Assembly (NCBI GenBank): GCA_944392545.1
Contig: CALXWW010000007.1
Location: 1-64,000, forward strand
Reading direction: 5' to 3'
Source: an uncultured Clostridia bacterium
GTDB taxonomy: Bacteria > Bacillota > Clostridia > TANB77 > CAG-508
DNA: 64,000 nt
Shown here: positions 63,534 through 64,000 of the stretch, piece by piece
Numbering within the stretch: the first letter of the stretch is position 1
Layout: each line of letters opens with the position of its first letter
Notes under the pieces: generated by a model
Seen by the model: only the letters and a program-made list of their open reading frames with translations
The model's database searches: none
Told to the model about the DNA's origin: nothing
Made by a program: the position numbers and the translations under genes

Positions 63534-64000
63534 TTAAACTAATTTTCGCATTTTGTCAAGATTCGCTTTATGAATTTTCTGTAACTCTTCATCTGATATT
63601 GGTCCATTATTACCAATTAAACCAGTTATTCTTATATCATCCTTACTTATTCTTTCATATACAGCTTCTATCTTTTGCTTTTGCATATTATCACATAAAA
63701 GTATACTTTCGTATAACTTTACTAAACTAAAACTTACTTCAATATTACCTATTTGTTCAAATTTTTCTATATATTCGTCTGGACATGATATATTAAAATA
63801 ATTTATATTTATTCCATCAAAACTAGAATTATTATACTTTACTTCTTCTCGTATATTTATTATGATACTGTTTCTATTAATTGTATATTTTTCTAGTTCT
63901 TCTTTATTTAAATTTAAATTTATGATATACTTTGCCCTTTTTAATGCTTTTTTCTTGTTATTTGATACAGCTATTAATATTCCATCATTCTCTAGCAAAT
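63534..64000 (-). CDS. C-terminal part of an unrecognised protein
   Basis: At least 154 codons open to the right window edge, so the start may lie outside. I do not recognise a family. The visible part alternates charged helices and strands (KKALKRAKYIINLNLNKEELEKY, SFDGININYFNISCPDEYIEKFEQIG) and ends in a helical DEELQKIHKANLDKMRKLV tail. No membrane segment or Cys cluster. 101 bp upstream of greA on the same strand. Confidence 0.45.
   Translation of the reverse strand, partial: LLENDGILIAVSNNKKKALKRAKYIINLNLNKEELEKYTINRNSIIINIREEVKYNNSSFDGININYFNISCPDEYIEKFEQIGNIEVSFSLVKLYESILLCDNMQKQKIEAVYERISKDDIRITGLIGNNGPISDEELQKIHKANLDKMRKLV

Overview
The window is about 64 kb of very AT-rich DNA from a spore-forming low-GC Gram-positive, most likely an uncultured gut-type member of the Clostridia. 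Signs of this are the spoIIAA-spoIIAB-sigF operon, SpoIID, a SpoIIQ-like M23 protein and a 26-residue SpoVM; T-box and L21-leader RNAs; MurT/GatD and a PASTA kinase; a sortase with two anchored surface proteins; and AAGGAGG-type ribosome binding sites. No phage, insertion sequence or CRISPR array is visible. The assignment below family Clostridia level is inference.

Layout. 1-5.8 kb: lysine/diaminopimelate genes asd, dapA, dapB on + with a minimal Fe-S assembly pair (smsC-smsB) on -. 5.8-6.7 kb: L27 and L21 with promoter and leader. 6.9-10.9 kb: a LolD/MacB-type ABC ATPase and a giant FtsX-family permease. 11-18.9 kb: dnaE, a coiled-coil protein, addA. 19-22.7 kb: sporulation genes with a Spo0A box. 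22.8-26.7 kb: a helical-bundle protein, valS and its T-box. 26.7-32 kb: glycogen genes (DUF4912 protein, GH57 enzyme, phosphorylase). 32-36 kb: transporter, dprA, folD, ylmH. 36-40 kb: von Willebrand A and Ig-like surface proteins with IPQTG sorting signals, tRNA-Gln, tRNA-His, sortase. 40-45 kb: HIT protein, short alaS, spoVM, nth, small proteins. 45-64 kb: rpe, rsgA, prkC, stp, rlmN, gatD, murT, mnmA, aspS, dtd, an rRNA methylase, mfd, greA.

The main discovery candidate is a translational recoding system. Four essential or well-conserved genes (asd, dapB, the LolD-type ATPase, addA) are interrupted by five +1 frameshifts. At every one the in-frame codon is CGG, and skipping its C restores the frame with GGN (glycine) at that place: CGGC, CGGA, CGGT, CGGA, CGGA. 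Four of the five glycines are strongly conserved family residues (Asd SAGGS, DapB DAPSGTA, AddA Walker A, ABC LGGMD). Reading by eye through all other genes on both strands I found no other in-frame CGG, so CGG is never used here as an ordinary arginine codon, although CGA, CGC, CGT, AGA and AGG are. The simplest reading is that CGGN is decoded as a four-base glycine codon, or that an unassigned CGG forces a +1 shift onto tRNA-Gly.

Other points worth attention: GatD has lost both catalytic residues (Cys to Gly, His to Ile); a REP-like palindromic repeat is inserted in frame in mfd and recurs near addA; L27 lacks the cleaved N-terminal extension and the prp gene is missing between rplU and rpmA; alaS and dprA encode reduced, domain-trimmed proteins; and several genes under 60 codons are present.
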